Notes under the pieces: generated by a model
What the model saw: the letters and a program-made list of their open reading frames with translations, nothing else
Databases searched by the model: none
Told to the model about the DNA's origin: nothing
Shown here: in pieces, positions 1 to 6,847 of the stretch
Numbering within the stretch: the stretch's first letter is position 1
Layout: each line of letters begins with the position of its first letter
Position numbers and translations under genes: made by a program
Assembly (NCBI GenBank): GCA_964560875.1
Contig: CAZLMW010000121.1
Span: forward strand, 1-23,183
Length of the DNA stretch: 23,183 bases
Source of the DNA: CAZLMW01 sp964560875
GTDB lineage: Bacteria > Myxococcota_A > UBA9042
Direction of reading: 5' to 3'

Positions 1-1
1 G

Positions 2-148
2 GCCAGCGTTCTTGTTGCCCCATTTGGCCATGGCGTTGGCAGCAGCGTTGACGGGACCGCAGCGCTAAACGCGACACCTGAAAAGTACACTTTCATACCT
101 TTAGATGACGCGTTTGGCGTCATCTGCCACGTCGACGCTCCGCGCTGA
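2..148 (+). other. Possible 3' end of a gene entering from the left edge
   Basis: One + strand frame is open from the first bases to a TGA at 146-148. It would encode about 48 residues ending in TFIPLDDAFGVICHVDAPR, which reads like ordinary protein. Third-position GC is only about half, lower than in the neighbouring genes. A short minus-strand frame from an ATG at 30 (MAKWGNKNAG) has better codon bias and competes with it. Neither can be settled without the sequence to the left. Confidence 0.2.
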
Positions 149-254
149 AATGATTCGAAGGGTGGCCGAACGTCCGATTGCACGCTATCCGGACTTGCGT
201 CGCGCCCCTGCGATTCGGCTTGGCATGAACGCCTCGCAGTGCGACTGTCTGCGC

Positions 255-1139
255 ATGTTCAACCCGACCAACGCCGCGCGAATTCTGCCTTGGCTTTGCC
301 TCTGGTTTGCCGGGCTTGGCGGCATGGTTGCGGTGCTTGGACGGAGCGCCGTGTTTGCGATGTGGAACGACGCAGCGGCCGCCACGCTGTACAGCACGCC
401 ACATGTGCCCGATGAGCTGACGCGCTTCGCTGCGTTTGGCGACGGCGTGCTCGGCGGCACGATCATCGGGAAATGGGTTGCAGCGTGGTGGTTGGCGGCG
501 GGCCCGGCGCGGCGGCGGGTGCGGTGGGCGGTCGACGCGCTGCTCGCCGGGTTGGTGGTGTGGTTCGTCGTCGACTCAGCGGCGTCGATCCGGGCTGGTG
601 CAATCTTCAACGTGTGGATGATCAACGTGGTGCCCCTCGTTGGCGTGGGGCCGCTCCTGCTGCTGGTTCGGAGCGATTGCCAACCCTCGCCGACCGGCGC
701 AACAGCGAAGGCATGGAAGCCTTTGGAGGTCTCGTGCTGGGCGATCGCAGTCGCAGGCGCGGCGATTGCGGCGCTTGGCACGAGCGAGGTGTTGCTGCCG
801 TTCTACGCGCCGATCGAAGCAGCGTTCGGGGGCGATGGCGGTGTGTCGCGAGCAGTCTGGCTGCCGTGGCTCGGCTTCGTCTTCGGTCCGGTCGGCGGCA
901 CCATTGCGGGGCATTTCGTGATGCTGGCGCTGCTATGCCGACGCGCCGCTCCGCCGACACACAGCGAAGCGGACTGGGCTCGTTGGGCGCTGCGCGTCGT
1001 CTGGACGTCCGTGGCTGCGTGGTTCGTGGTCAACTCGGCGATGTCGCTCGTGCACGGCGCGGCGTTCAACGTCTGGATGATCAACGTACCGGCAGTCGTC
1101 GCGCTCGCGATCCCGACGTGGTGGGCGCTGCGCCGCTGA
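255..1139 (+). CDS. Polytopic membrane protein with internal duplication
   Basis: I do not recognise a named family. The 294-residue product (start chosen at the ATG just before the first hydrophobic segment) has about eight hydrophobic stretches and no obvious enzymatic motif. It is made of two homologous halves. The first ends in WFVVDSAASIRAGAIFNVWM followed by INVVPLV, the second in WFVVNSAMSLVHGAAFNVWM followed by INVPAVV, and each half has an upstream GGTI(I/A)G segment. This suggests an ancestral four-helix unit that was duplicated and fused. The frame stays open upstream to an ATG at 105, with further ATGs at 150 and 225, but the extra N-terminal residues are basic and no ribosome binding site is clear at any of these starts. 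It is probably an inner-membrane protein, and its function is unknown. Confidence 0.65.
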   Translation: MFNPTNAARILPWLCLWFAGLGGMVAVLGRSAVFAMWNDAAAATLYSTPHVPDELTRFAAFGDGVLGGTIIGKWVAAWWLAAGPARRRVRWAVDALLAGLVVWFVVDSAASIRAGAIFNVWMINVVPLVGVGPLLLLVRSDCQPSPTGATAKAWKPLEVSCWAIAVAGAAIAALGTSEVLLPFYAPIEAAFGGDGGVSRAVWLPWLGFVFGPVGGTIAGHFVMLALLCRRAAPPTHSEADWARWALRVVWTSVAAWFVVNSAMSLVHGAAFNVWMINVPAVVALAIPTWWALRR

Positions 1140-1202
1140 CGGAGGCGTTCTCTGTTCCCCGCAGTCTGCTAGCTCAGAATTCCCCGGAAGAACCCGCGCA
1201 TC

Positions 1203-1382
1203 TTACCGGCGATGGCGCTCGCGAGGCTGGCCATGCACCCTCGCCGCCGTGCACCATCGCCATCGTTGTAATGCTCGACTCTCGGCTGCACAGTCCGCCG
1301 TTTGGGCGCAGGGATGCGCGCGCGCCAACGAGCCGACGATGATCTTCAGTTTCTTGTTGCCAGGTTGAGTCGCATCGCTCAT
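1203..1382 (-). CDS. Small 59-residue ORF, possibly a truncated gene
   Basis: A minus-strand frame begins at an ATG (1380-1382) with a GGAG ribosome binding site seven bases upstream, 28 bp after the split-barrel gene on the same strand. The first residues, MSDATQPGNKKLKIIVGS, look like a normal protein N-terminus. The rest (Cys, Trp and Arg rich) does not, and its 3' half runs through a 16-bp repeat. It could be a genuine short gene in an operon with the two oxidase-like genes, or an N-terminal fragment whose 3' part was replaced by repeat DNA. No family is recognised. Confidence 0.3.
   Translation of the reverse strand: MSDATQPGNKKLKIIVGSLARAHPCAQTADCAAESRALQRWRWCTAARVHGQPRERHRR
1233..1264. 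repeat. Two copies of a 16-bp tandem repeat
   Basis: The two units are atgcaccctcgccgcc and gtgcaccatcgccatc. They match the unit of the three-copy array at 4605-4652 (for example gtgcgccatcgccgcc), so the same minisatellite-like unit occurs at two separate intergenic places in this window. Confidence 0.5.
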
Positions 1383-1410
1383 GGGCCGCTCCGTGCCGTT
1401 CGGCCGGCTG

Positions 1411-1806
1411 CTAGGTCAGTTTGGCGACGCCCTCGACGTGGTAGACATCGGCGGCTGCGAGCACGAACGTATCTTCCATCGACTGCATCGATGCGATCGC
1501 TTCAAGCTGCATTTCCATCTCGTCGAAGAGGTCGCCTTCGGTCTCGGTCCGCAGGTGACGCAGATCGAGGCGCCAATACGAGCCGTCGGCGGGGTTGATC
1601 AACACCGTGCACGCGCGCGGATTTGCCTGCAGATTGCGGCCGGTCTTGTTGAAGAACTGCCGGCTGGTGGCGACGTGCTCGTCGTCGACCTGAAAGACCT
1701 GCGAGATGTACGTCACGTTGGGCATGCCGTCGGCGTCGGCGGTCGCAAGACCGGACGGGATGATGCCTTGCAGCGCGGGGATGAGGTCAGCGGGGATGGT
1801 CGCCAT
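1411..1806 (-). CDS. Pyridoxamine 5'-phosphate oxidase-like split-barrel protein, second of pair
   Basis: This 131-residue protein has the FMN-binding split-barrel pattern. It starts MATIPADLIPALQGIIPSGL, then has strands ATADADGMPNVTYISQVFQV and the segment SRQFFNKTGRNLQANPRACT, which is typical of the pyridoxamine 5'-phosphate oxidase-related superfamily. It probably binds FMN, F420 or heme, and the substrate cannot be told. The ATG at 1804-1806 is preferred because GGGAGG lies just upstream and only one base separates it from the stop of the upstream gene, so the two are translationally coupled. From memory, domains of this type also occur fused to GAF-containing signalling proteins in other bacteria. 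That makes the divergent GAF-cyclase gene a plausible partner, but this is inference. Confidence 0.85.
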   Translation of the reverse strand: MATIPADLIPALQGIIPSGLATADADGMPNVTYISQVFQVDDEHVATSRQFFNKTGRNLQANPRACTVLINPADGSYWRLDLRHLRTETEGDLFDEMEMQLEAIASMQSMEDTFVLAAADVYHVEGVAKLT

Positions 1807-1807
1807 C

Positions 1808-2281
1808 TTATGCCTCCCGTTTTTCGACGGCATGGCCAGTACCCGGCCGCGGCGACTGGGCGTAGGCCTCGTCGACCTTGAATGTGACCACCGTACATGG
1901 CGAGGTCGGGTGGTATTGCCAGAAGGGCACCAGGTGCACGGCGGTCTCCTGCGCGGCGTTGACGCAAAGCGCCCGCAGCTCCTCTTGTTCGGCGGCAACG
2001 GCCTCATCGCCGTCGGTGACCGAGATCACGCGACCCTTGAACTGGTAGCTCTCGAAGGTTTGAGTGTGCGCGACGTTGACGGCGATTCGCGGGTTGGCCG
2101 CGACGTTGTCGGCCAGCCCTTGGGTGAAGGGCGCCGGTATGAAGGCTGTGAACGTGCCGGCCGCCTTGTCGGTTCGCCAACCGAAAACACGATGCACCTG
2201 CGGGGTACCGTCGGCCGATGACGTGCCGGCATACATCAAGGTCTGGTGTGACAAGAAGTCGTTGAGACTGGCGTCCAGCAT
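1808..2281 (-). CDS. Pyridoxamine 5'-phosphate oxidase-like split-barrel protein, first of pair
   Basis: The 157-residue product begins MLDASLNDFLSHQTLMYAGT. It carries split-barrel strands (GTPQVHRVFGWRTD), the conserved SNL-like segment LADNVAANPRIAVNV and the barrel motif YQFKGRVISV, all typical of FMN-binding pyridoxamine 5'-phosphate oxidase-related proteins. It differs clearly in sequence from its downstream partner, so the pair is not a recent duplication. GGAG sits six bases before the ATG. The gene is first in a minus-strand operon and diverges from the GAF-cyclase gene across 94 bp. A redox or ligand-sensing role linked to the cyclase is possible. A plain oxidoreductase or flavin storage role is equally compatible. 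Confidence 0.82.
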   Translation of the reverse strand: MLDASLNDFLSHQTLMYAGTSSADGTPQVHRVFGWRTDKAAGTFTAFIPAPFTQGLADNVAANPRIAVNVAHTQTFESYQFKGRVISVTDGDEAVAAEQEELRALCVNAAQETAVHLVPFWQYHPTSPCTVVTFKVDEAYAQSPRPGTGHAVEKREA

Positions 2282-2375
2282 CGGGGCTCCGTTGTTGTTC
2301 GGCGTTAGACCGTGTCAGCATTATCCCGAGGGCGGCGCTTGGCAAGCGATGAGCAGCAGCAAAACGGAGGCCCAA
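2282..2375. promoter_or_regulatory. Divergent promoter region of split-barrel operon and cyclase
   Basis: This 94-bp spacer separates the two start codons and must hold the promoters for both directions unless transcription enters from elsewhere. It contains GGAG for the minus-strand gene and GGAGG at 2366-2370 for the cyclase. I see no convincing -35/-10 pair or operator palindrome. Confidence 0.45.
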
Positions 2376-3848
2376 ATGACGGCGAAAGAGCCGAATGGCA
2401 GCACCGAACTCGCACGGATTCGTTCCGAGCTGCGCACGATACAATCGGTCGCTCAGCGGGTGAACACGACGCTCGATTTGGACGAGCTGCTCGACGTGGT
2501 CCTCGATTCGCTGCACGACGAGCTCCAGTTCGACCACACGATGCTCTTCTTACACAGCCGCGACGCCGACCACGTCGTCCTGCGCGCCAGCCGTGGCTAC
2601 CCCGGTAAAGGCATCGGCGCGACGGTCAAGATCGGCAAAGGCCCCATCGGGGTCGCAGCACGTCGCCACAAAGTGCTGCGCATGAACAACATCCGCGCCA
2701 AGTCGCTGTACGCCCGCAACGTCGGCCGCGCGATGGGCGCCAAGAACCGAGCGGCGGCCGTCGCCTTACCCGGCCTCGAACAGGTCGACAGCCAGATCGC
2801 CATCCCGCTGCTCGTCAAAGACCGCCAATCTGGCGGCGATCGGCTGATCGGCGTTGTCGCGGTCGAGTCCGCCCAGCCCATGGCCTTCAACGCGATCGAT
2901 GAAGACCTCGTCGCCACGATCGCCAACCTCGCCGCAGCCGCGCTCGACAACGCCCGCCTGTACACCGAACAAGCCGCGCTGATGAATGCTTACGAGCGAT
3001 TCGTGCCCAAGCAGTTCCTCAACTTCCTCGAGCGCGAACGCATCACTGAAGTCCAGCTCGGCGACCAGATCGAGATGTCGATGAGCGTGCTGTTCTCGGA
3101 CATCCGCTCGTTCACGACGCTGTCCGAGCAGATGACCCCCGAGGAGAACTTCGCCTTCCTCAACGCGTACCTCGGCCATGTCGCGCCAGCGATCCGCGAG
3201 CACGGCGGCTTCATCGACAAGTACATCGGCGACGCGATCATGGCGCTGTTTCCCGCCAGCGCCGACGACGCGGTCAAAGGCGCAGTCGGGATGCTCGAGC
3301 GAGTCCACGCTTACAACGCTCGGCGGGTGGCCGACGGGCGCGATCCCATCGCCATCGGCATCGGCATCCACACCGGCACCTTGATGCTCGGTACTGTCGG
3401 CTTCGCGGACCGGATGGAAGGCACCGTCATCTCGGATGCCGTCAACCTCGCGGCGCGCATCGAGGGCCTCACCAAGCGCTACGGAGCGACGCTGATGGTC
3501 ACCGAAGATACCGTCGCCAAGCTGGCCGATGCGAACGCCTACAGCCTGCGCTTCCTCGACCGCGTGAAGGTCAAAGGCAAGACTGAACCCGTGAAAGTCT
3601 ACGAGGCGTTCGATGGCGACCCGGCCGATGTTCGGGCGCGAAAGTCCGCCCGGCTCCCCGACCACGATGCGGCGATGACCGCCTACTACCAGCGCGACTT
3701 CGAGTCCGCAGTGGTTCGCTTCACAGCGCTGCTGGACAGTGACCCCGATGACAAGGCCGCCGCGATCTTCCAGGCCCGAGCCGAAGCGCTCATCGGCGTC
3801 GAGTTGCCCGCCGACTGGGACGGCGTCGAGAAGCTCGATACGAAATAG
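2376..3848 (+). CDS. GAF domain class III adenylate/guanylate cyclase
   Basis: This 490-residue soluble protein makes cyclic nucleotide from a nucleoside triphosphate. A GAF sensor domain covers about residues 30-198 (NTTLDLDELLDVVLDSL to DNARLYTEQ). A class III cyclase domain spans about 232-412. The metal-binding aspartates are D242 (FSDIRSF) and D286 (KYIGDAIMALF). K282 and T350 occupy the base-selecting positions, and N357 and R361 (AVNLAARIEG) stabilise the transition state. Lys plus Thr fits the IIIb bacterial adenylate cyclases, so cAMP is the likely product. Residues 428-470 look like a short helical, TPR-like tail. GGAGG five bases before the ATG at 2376 decides this start over the in-frame ATG at 2349. 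There are no membrane segments. Confidence 0.9.
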   Translation: MTAKEPNGSTELARIRSELRTIQSVAQRVNTTLDLDELLDVVLDSLHDELQFDHTMLFLHSRDADHVVLRASRGYPGKGIGATVKIGKGPIGVAARRHKVLRMNNIRAKSLYARNVGRAMGAKNRAAAVALPGLEQVDSQIAIPLLVKDRQSGGDRLIGVVAVESAQPMAFNAIDEDLVATIANLAAAALDNARLYTEQAALMNAYERFVPKQFLNFLERERITEVQLGDQIEMSMSVLFSDIRSFTTLSEQMTPEENFAFLNAYLGHVAPAIREHGGFIDKYIGDAIMALFPASADDAVKGAVGMLERVHAYNARRVADGRDPIAIGIGIHTGTLMLGTVGFADRMEGTVISDAVNLAARIEGLTKRYGATLMVTEDTVAKLADANAYSLRFLDRVKVKGKTEPVKVYEAFDGDPADVRARKSARLPDHDAAMTAYYQRDFESAVVRFTALLDSDPDDKAAAIFQARAEALIGVELPADWDGVEKLDTK

Positions 3849-3958
3849 CGCTGCTCGTTCGCCGTCAACGCGAAAGTAGTGGCCGAACAGAGCCGGTAGA
3901 AGGAAAGAGGACGCCTTCGGCGGCTGTTCGGATCAACCCCCTCTGAGCCTTCGGCCCA

Positions 3959-3984
3959 TCTCCCCCTGCGTTGGCAGGTGGAGA
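3959..3984. terminator. Hairpin between convergent genes
   Basis: Arms of 11 bp (tctccccctgc and gcaggtggaga, one mismatch) enclose the four-base loop GTTG. The hairpin lies between the end of the cyclase gene and the end of the minus-strand methyltransferase, where a bidirectional terminator would be expected. There is no strong T run directly after it, so it could instead be a dispersed repeat. A second, 6-bp stem (tgatgc/gcatca) follows at 3991-4008. Confidence 0.4.
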
Positions 3985-4058
3985 GTGTGGTGATGCGCCA
4001 TTGCATCATGTTTTCATTATGTTACAGCCTAAACGATCGGCATTGGAGTTAGCGTCGA

Positions 4059-4589
4059 CTAAGGACGGCGCGCGGTCATCAAGAAGATTGGGTATGGGCG
4101 CCCGTCGCGGTCGATCTCGCACGCCGTCACAAACGCGACGTCGGTGAACCCCACCAGCTCAGCTATCGCCGCGAGCGCGTCGCGTTTGAACCCGCTGTGG
4201 TGCACCCCGTGAATACCCGGCGGGTGGAAGTGACCGTCTTCCCTGTCGAGGTCGGCCAACGCAACCTGCCCGCCTGGCACGACGTGTTTGAAGAGCGCTC
4301 CAAGCAACCCGGCAGTGTCGTCGACATGGTGCATCGCCATCGCGCTGACGACGAGGTCGACCTGCGTGTCCAGGGGCTGCTTGGTGATGTCCTGACAGAC
4401 CGCTGTGACCTTGTCGGCGAGCCCGGGCTTGGACGTGAGCTTGTCGAGCATCGCGGCGGAGACGTCGACGGCGAGGATGTGCTTGACCAGCGGCGCGAGG
4501 CGGACGCTCACCAGGCCGGTGCCCGATCGAAACAACGCCCCCGGGTGTGATCGGCCCGGACAGCGACAGCTGACCGGGTAAAAGATCAC
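4059..4589 (-). pseudogene. Truncated class I SAM-dependent methyltransferase
   Basis: The readable part carries the methyltransferase fold: SGTGLVSVRLAP (SAM-binding motif I), ILAVDVSAAMLDKL (motif II acidic strand), DLVVSAMAMHHVDD and FKHVVPGGQVALADLD (post-I and motif III region), then HHSGFKRDALAAIAELVGF. It resembles the roughly 210-residue family related to UbiE-type methyltransferases. About 40-50 N-terminal residues before motif I are missing, and motif I itself reads FRSGTG where family members have a Gly-Cys-Gly-Thr-Gly core. The frame upstream immediately enters a 51-bp palindrome. A GTG at 4587-4589 inside that palindrome, preceded by a G-rich stretch, could still start a 176-residue product. 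I judge it to be a decayed gene, though expression of a truncated form cannot be excluded. Confidence 0.65.
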
Positions 4590-4593
4590 ACCC
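4543..4593. repeat. 51-bp nested palindrome at the methyltransferase truncation point
   Basis: Outer arms gggtgtgatc (4543-4552) and gatcacaccc (4584-4593) are perfectly complementary over 10 bp. An inner stem pairs 4555-4564 with 4569-4578 with one mismatch around the loop GACA. The element lies exactly where homology of the methyltransferase frame stops, which suggests insertion or recombination there. Confidence 0.6.
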
Positions 4594-4604
4594 CCCTTGC
4601 CGCT

Positions 4605-4652
4605 GTGCACCAACGCCGCCGTGCGCCATCGCCGCCGCGCACCATGGCCGCC
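4605..4652. repeat. 16-bp tandem repeat, three copies
   Basis: The units gtgcaccaacgccgcc, gtgcgccatcgccgcc and gcgcaccatggccgcc run head to tail. The same unit occurs twice at 1233-1264. Because 16 is not a multiple of three, the array is unlikely to be coding. Confidence 0.65.
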
Positions 4653-4719
4653 GTCTTCCGTTGCACAGCGTCTTCCGTTGCACAGCGTCTTCCGTTGCAC
4701 ACCGTCTTCCGTTGCAAAC
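4652..4719. repeat. 17-bp tandem repeat, four copies
   Basis: Four head-to-tail copies of cgtcttccgttgcacag are present. The first two are identical, the third ends in cac and the fourth in aac. The array begins where the 16-bp array ends. It lies in the leader of the small Cys-rich gene on the + strand and upstream of the truncated methyltransferase on the minus strand. Confidence 0.75.
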
Positions 4720-4754
4720 CGGCCCCCGCTACCATCGCGCCGCTCGGAGCCCCG

Positions 4755-5009
4755 ATGGATCCGCGAATGACGGCAAACTTGCTCGCGCTGCACGCAGACG
4801 CCTGTAGCAAGCAGCAACGGACCTACAAAGATCCGGCCACCGGGTTCGCGGTTCTTACCGAATACGCTCACCGCGTCCGTGGCCAATGCTGCGGCAACGC
4901 GTGTCGGCACTGCCCGTGGGATTGGCAGAACGTCGACGAAGAGCGCTTCGATGGGGTCGCCGAGGCGCGCGAGCAACGTCGCCAACGCCGCAATGACGGC
5001 GGGCTGTGA
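4755..5009 (+). CDS. Small Cys-rich protein, DUF5522-like
   Basis: The 84-residue product contains TYKDPATGFAVLTEYAHRVR followed by GQCCGNACRHCPW. This matches the hallmark of the small DUF5522-type proteins, in which a Tyr-His-Arg-Gly stretch precedes a CCGN-x-CRHCP knuckle. Five cysteines (CC, C, C plus one near the N-terminus) could bind a metal, but the molecular role of the family is unknown. GGAG at 4746-4749 is five bases before the ATG, which supports this start over an upstream in-frame extension that would run through the tandem repeats. The stop is nine bases before the aminotransferase start, so the two are probably co-transcribed. Confidence 0.75.
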   Translation: MDPRMTANLLALHADACSKQQRTYKDPATGFAVLTEYAHRVRGQCCGNACRHCPWDWQNVDEERFDGVAEAREQRRQRRNDGGL

Positions 5010-5018
5010 GGAGAGAGG

Positions 5019-6338
5019 ATGGATACCAAGCAAATCGTCGAGCTCTGCAAGAAACACACGATGTACACCTGGGCCAAGGGCGACGCGGTCGATCCACTGC
5101 CGGTCGAGCGGGCCGAAGGCATCCACTTCTGGACCACGGACGGCAAGCGTTTCGTCGACTTCAACAGCCAGCTGATGAGCGTGCACATCGGCCACGGACA
5201 CCCCGACGTCCGCGCCGCGATGAAAGCGCAGATCGACAAGCTGCTGTTCATTTTCCCAGCCACCGCCACCGAAATCCGCGCCCGCGTCGGCAAGCTGCTC
5301 GCCGACATGGTTCCCGGTGACATCAACCGCTTCTTCTTTACGCTCGGTGGCGCCGAAGCCAACGAAAACGCCATCCGGGCCGCGCGCCTGTACACCGGCC
5401 GCCAGAAGATCCTCAGCCGCTACCGCAGCTACCACGGCGCCACGAACCTCTGCATGCAGCTGACCGGCGATCCCCGCCGCTGGGCCAACGAACCAGGAAC
5501 GCCCGGCATCGTCCGCGTCATGGATCCGTGGCCGTACGACTACAGCTTCGGCAACACCGAGGAAGAGATCACCGCCAACAACCTGCGCTACCTCGAAGAA
5601 GTCATCATGTACGAGGGCCCGCACACCATCGCGGCCATGATCATCGAGACCGTGACCGGCACCAACGGCATCCTGCCGCCGCCGAAGGGGTACCTCGCCG
5701 GCCTCCGCAAGCTGCTCGACAAGCACGGCATTTTGCTCATCTGCGACGAGGTGATGGCCGGATGGGGACGCACCGGTAGGCTGTTCGCGTTCGAGCACGG
5801 CGACATCATCCCCGACATCGTGACCATGGCGAAGGGCATGACGAGCTCCTACGCTCCCCTCGGATGCGTCGGGCTGCGGGACCACGTGGCCGAACACTTC
5901 GACAAGAACGTGTTTTGGGGCGGGTTGACCTACAACAGCCACTGCCTCGGGCTCGCCACCGCCGAAGCGGTCATCAAGGTCATCCGCGACGAGGGCCTGG
6001 TCGAAAACGCCGCCCGCCTCGAGTCCGTGATGCGCGAAGAGATGGACCGGTTGACCGCCAAACACCCGACCGTCAAAGAGGGCCGCTGCATCGGCCTTTT
6101 CGGCATGATGGACCTGCAGCGCAACAGCAACGGCGACCGACTCGCGCCCTACAACGGCACGTCCGAAGCGATGGCGGCGCTCGGCAAGAGGTTCCGCGAG
6201 CTTGGCCTGTTTACGTTCGTGCGTTGGGGCAGCTTCATGTGCAACCCGCCGCTGTCGATTACCGAAGAGCAGCTGCGTGAGGCCTACGCGCTGGTCGACG
6301 AGGCCCTCGAGGTCACCCACCCATTCTTCGAAGGCTGA
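5019..6338 (+). CDS. Class III PLP-dependent aminotransferase
   Basis: This full-length 439-residue fold-type I enzyme transfers an amino group between an amine or omega-amino acid and a keto acid. Visible landmarks are the cofactor-phosphate loop GGAEANENAIR (110-120), RSYHGATN (136-143), ICDEVMAGWGRTG (241-253, D243 pairing with the pyridine nitrogen) and IVTMAKGMTSSYAPLG, where K272 is the Schiff-base lysine. The N-terminus (KKHTMYTWAKGDAVDPLPV) is reminiscent of taurine:pyruvate-type aminotransferases, but substrate cannot be read from sequence. GGAG lies five bases before the ATG. It follows the DUF5522-like gene closely and is followed 15 bp later by the MORN-type gene. No sulfonate genes are visible nearby. 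Confidence 0.9.
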   Translation: MDTKQIVELCKKHTMYTWAKGDAVDPLPVERAEGIHFWTTDGKRFVDFNSQLMSVHIGHGHPDVRAAMKAQIDKLLFIFPATATEIRARVGKLLADMVPGDINRFFFTLGGAEANENAIRAARLYTGRQKILSRYRSYHGATNLCMQLTGDPRRWANEPGTPGIVRVMDPWPYDYSFGNTEEEITANNLRYLEEVIMYEGPHTIAAMIIETVTGTNGILPPPKGYLAGLRKLLDKHGILLICDEVMAGWGRTGRLFAFEHGDIIPDIVTMAKGMTSSYAPLGCVGLRDHVAEHFDKNVFWGGLTYNSHCLGLATAEAVIKVIRDEGLVENAARLESVMREEMDRLTAKHPTVKEGRCIGLFGMMDLQRNSNGDRLAPYNGTSEAMAALGKRFRELGLFTFVRWGSFMCNPPLSITEEQLREAYALVDEALEVTHPFFEG

Positions 6339-6353
6339 TCCGGATTCGTAGCG

Positions 6354-6800
6354 ATGGGATTGTTTCGCGTCATCTTCTTGTTCGCGCTCGTGTTGGGCGG
6401 CTTCATGCTCGCCCGGCGCCTTTTCGGTAAGGGACGCAAGGAGCAGGAAATTCCCACGGATCGCAGCGGTGTCTTGCGCAAGGTGACGTACCACGACAAC
6501 GGTCGCATGGCCTCGGAGCGCTACCTGATGGATGGCGTCATGCACGGGCCGTACATGCTCTGGGACACGCAGGGCAACAAGATCGCGGAAGGCGAGTACC
6601 GAAACGGCATGTTGCACGGCACCGAGCAACGGTTTGGCGACGACGGCCGCCTCATCGCTTCGGTTCAATGGGTCGAAGGCCGCCGCACCGAGAGCCGCAA
6701 GAAAGGCGCCGACGGGGAGCTGATCGAGCTGCGCCTCGTCGATGAGGTCGCCGTCGCCGAACCTGTCGACGAAAACGAGCACGATCCCACGTCAACTTGA
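6354..6800 (+). CDS. Membrane-anchored MORN-variant repeat protein
   Basis: The 148-residue protein starts with one hydrophobic segment (residues 4-20, FRVIFLFALVLGGFMLA) followed by basic residues, so it is likely anchored in the inner membrane. Residues 46-110 hold about three MORN-type repeats with the signature YxxNGxxxxE, then DGVMHGPYMLWDTQGNKIAEG, then NGMLHGTEQRFGDDGRL. This is the variant repeat also seen in proteins annotated as YwqK-like. The acidic tail ends at 148. The function is unknown. MORN repeats usually mediate protein or lipid contacts. Its last codons overlap an alternative TTG start of the next gene at 6797. Confidence 0.75.
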   Translation: MGLFRVIFLFALVLGGFMLARRLFGKGRKEQEIPTDRSGVLRKVTYHDNGRMASERYLMDGVMHGPYMLWDTQGNKIAEGEYRNGMLHGTEQRFGDDGRLIASVQWVEGRRTESRKKGADGELIELRLVDEVAVAEPVDENEHDPTST

Positions 6801-6847
6801 ACCCGTCATTGTCAACGCCCCGTCATTCTCCAGTAACTGAACGGCCT

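Noticed and set aside
3849..4058. Possible tRNA or small RNA gene in the hairpin-rich spacer
   Set aside because: No cloverleaf arms or CCA-adjacent acceptor stem could be found. Only two separate simple stems are visible.
4605..4719. Tandem repeats considered as a CRISPR array
   Set aside because: Units of 16-17 bp follow head to tail without spacers, and no cas genes are present.
4590..6782. Long minus-strand open frame, 907 codons in total when joined to the methyltransferase fragment
   Set aside because: Most of it is the reverse of the aminotransferase, MORN-type and DUF5522-like genes, which have clear motifs. Only the last part (4059-4589) reads as real protein.
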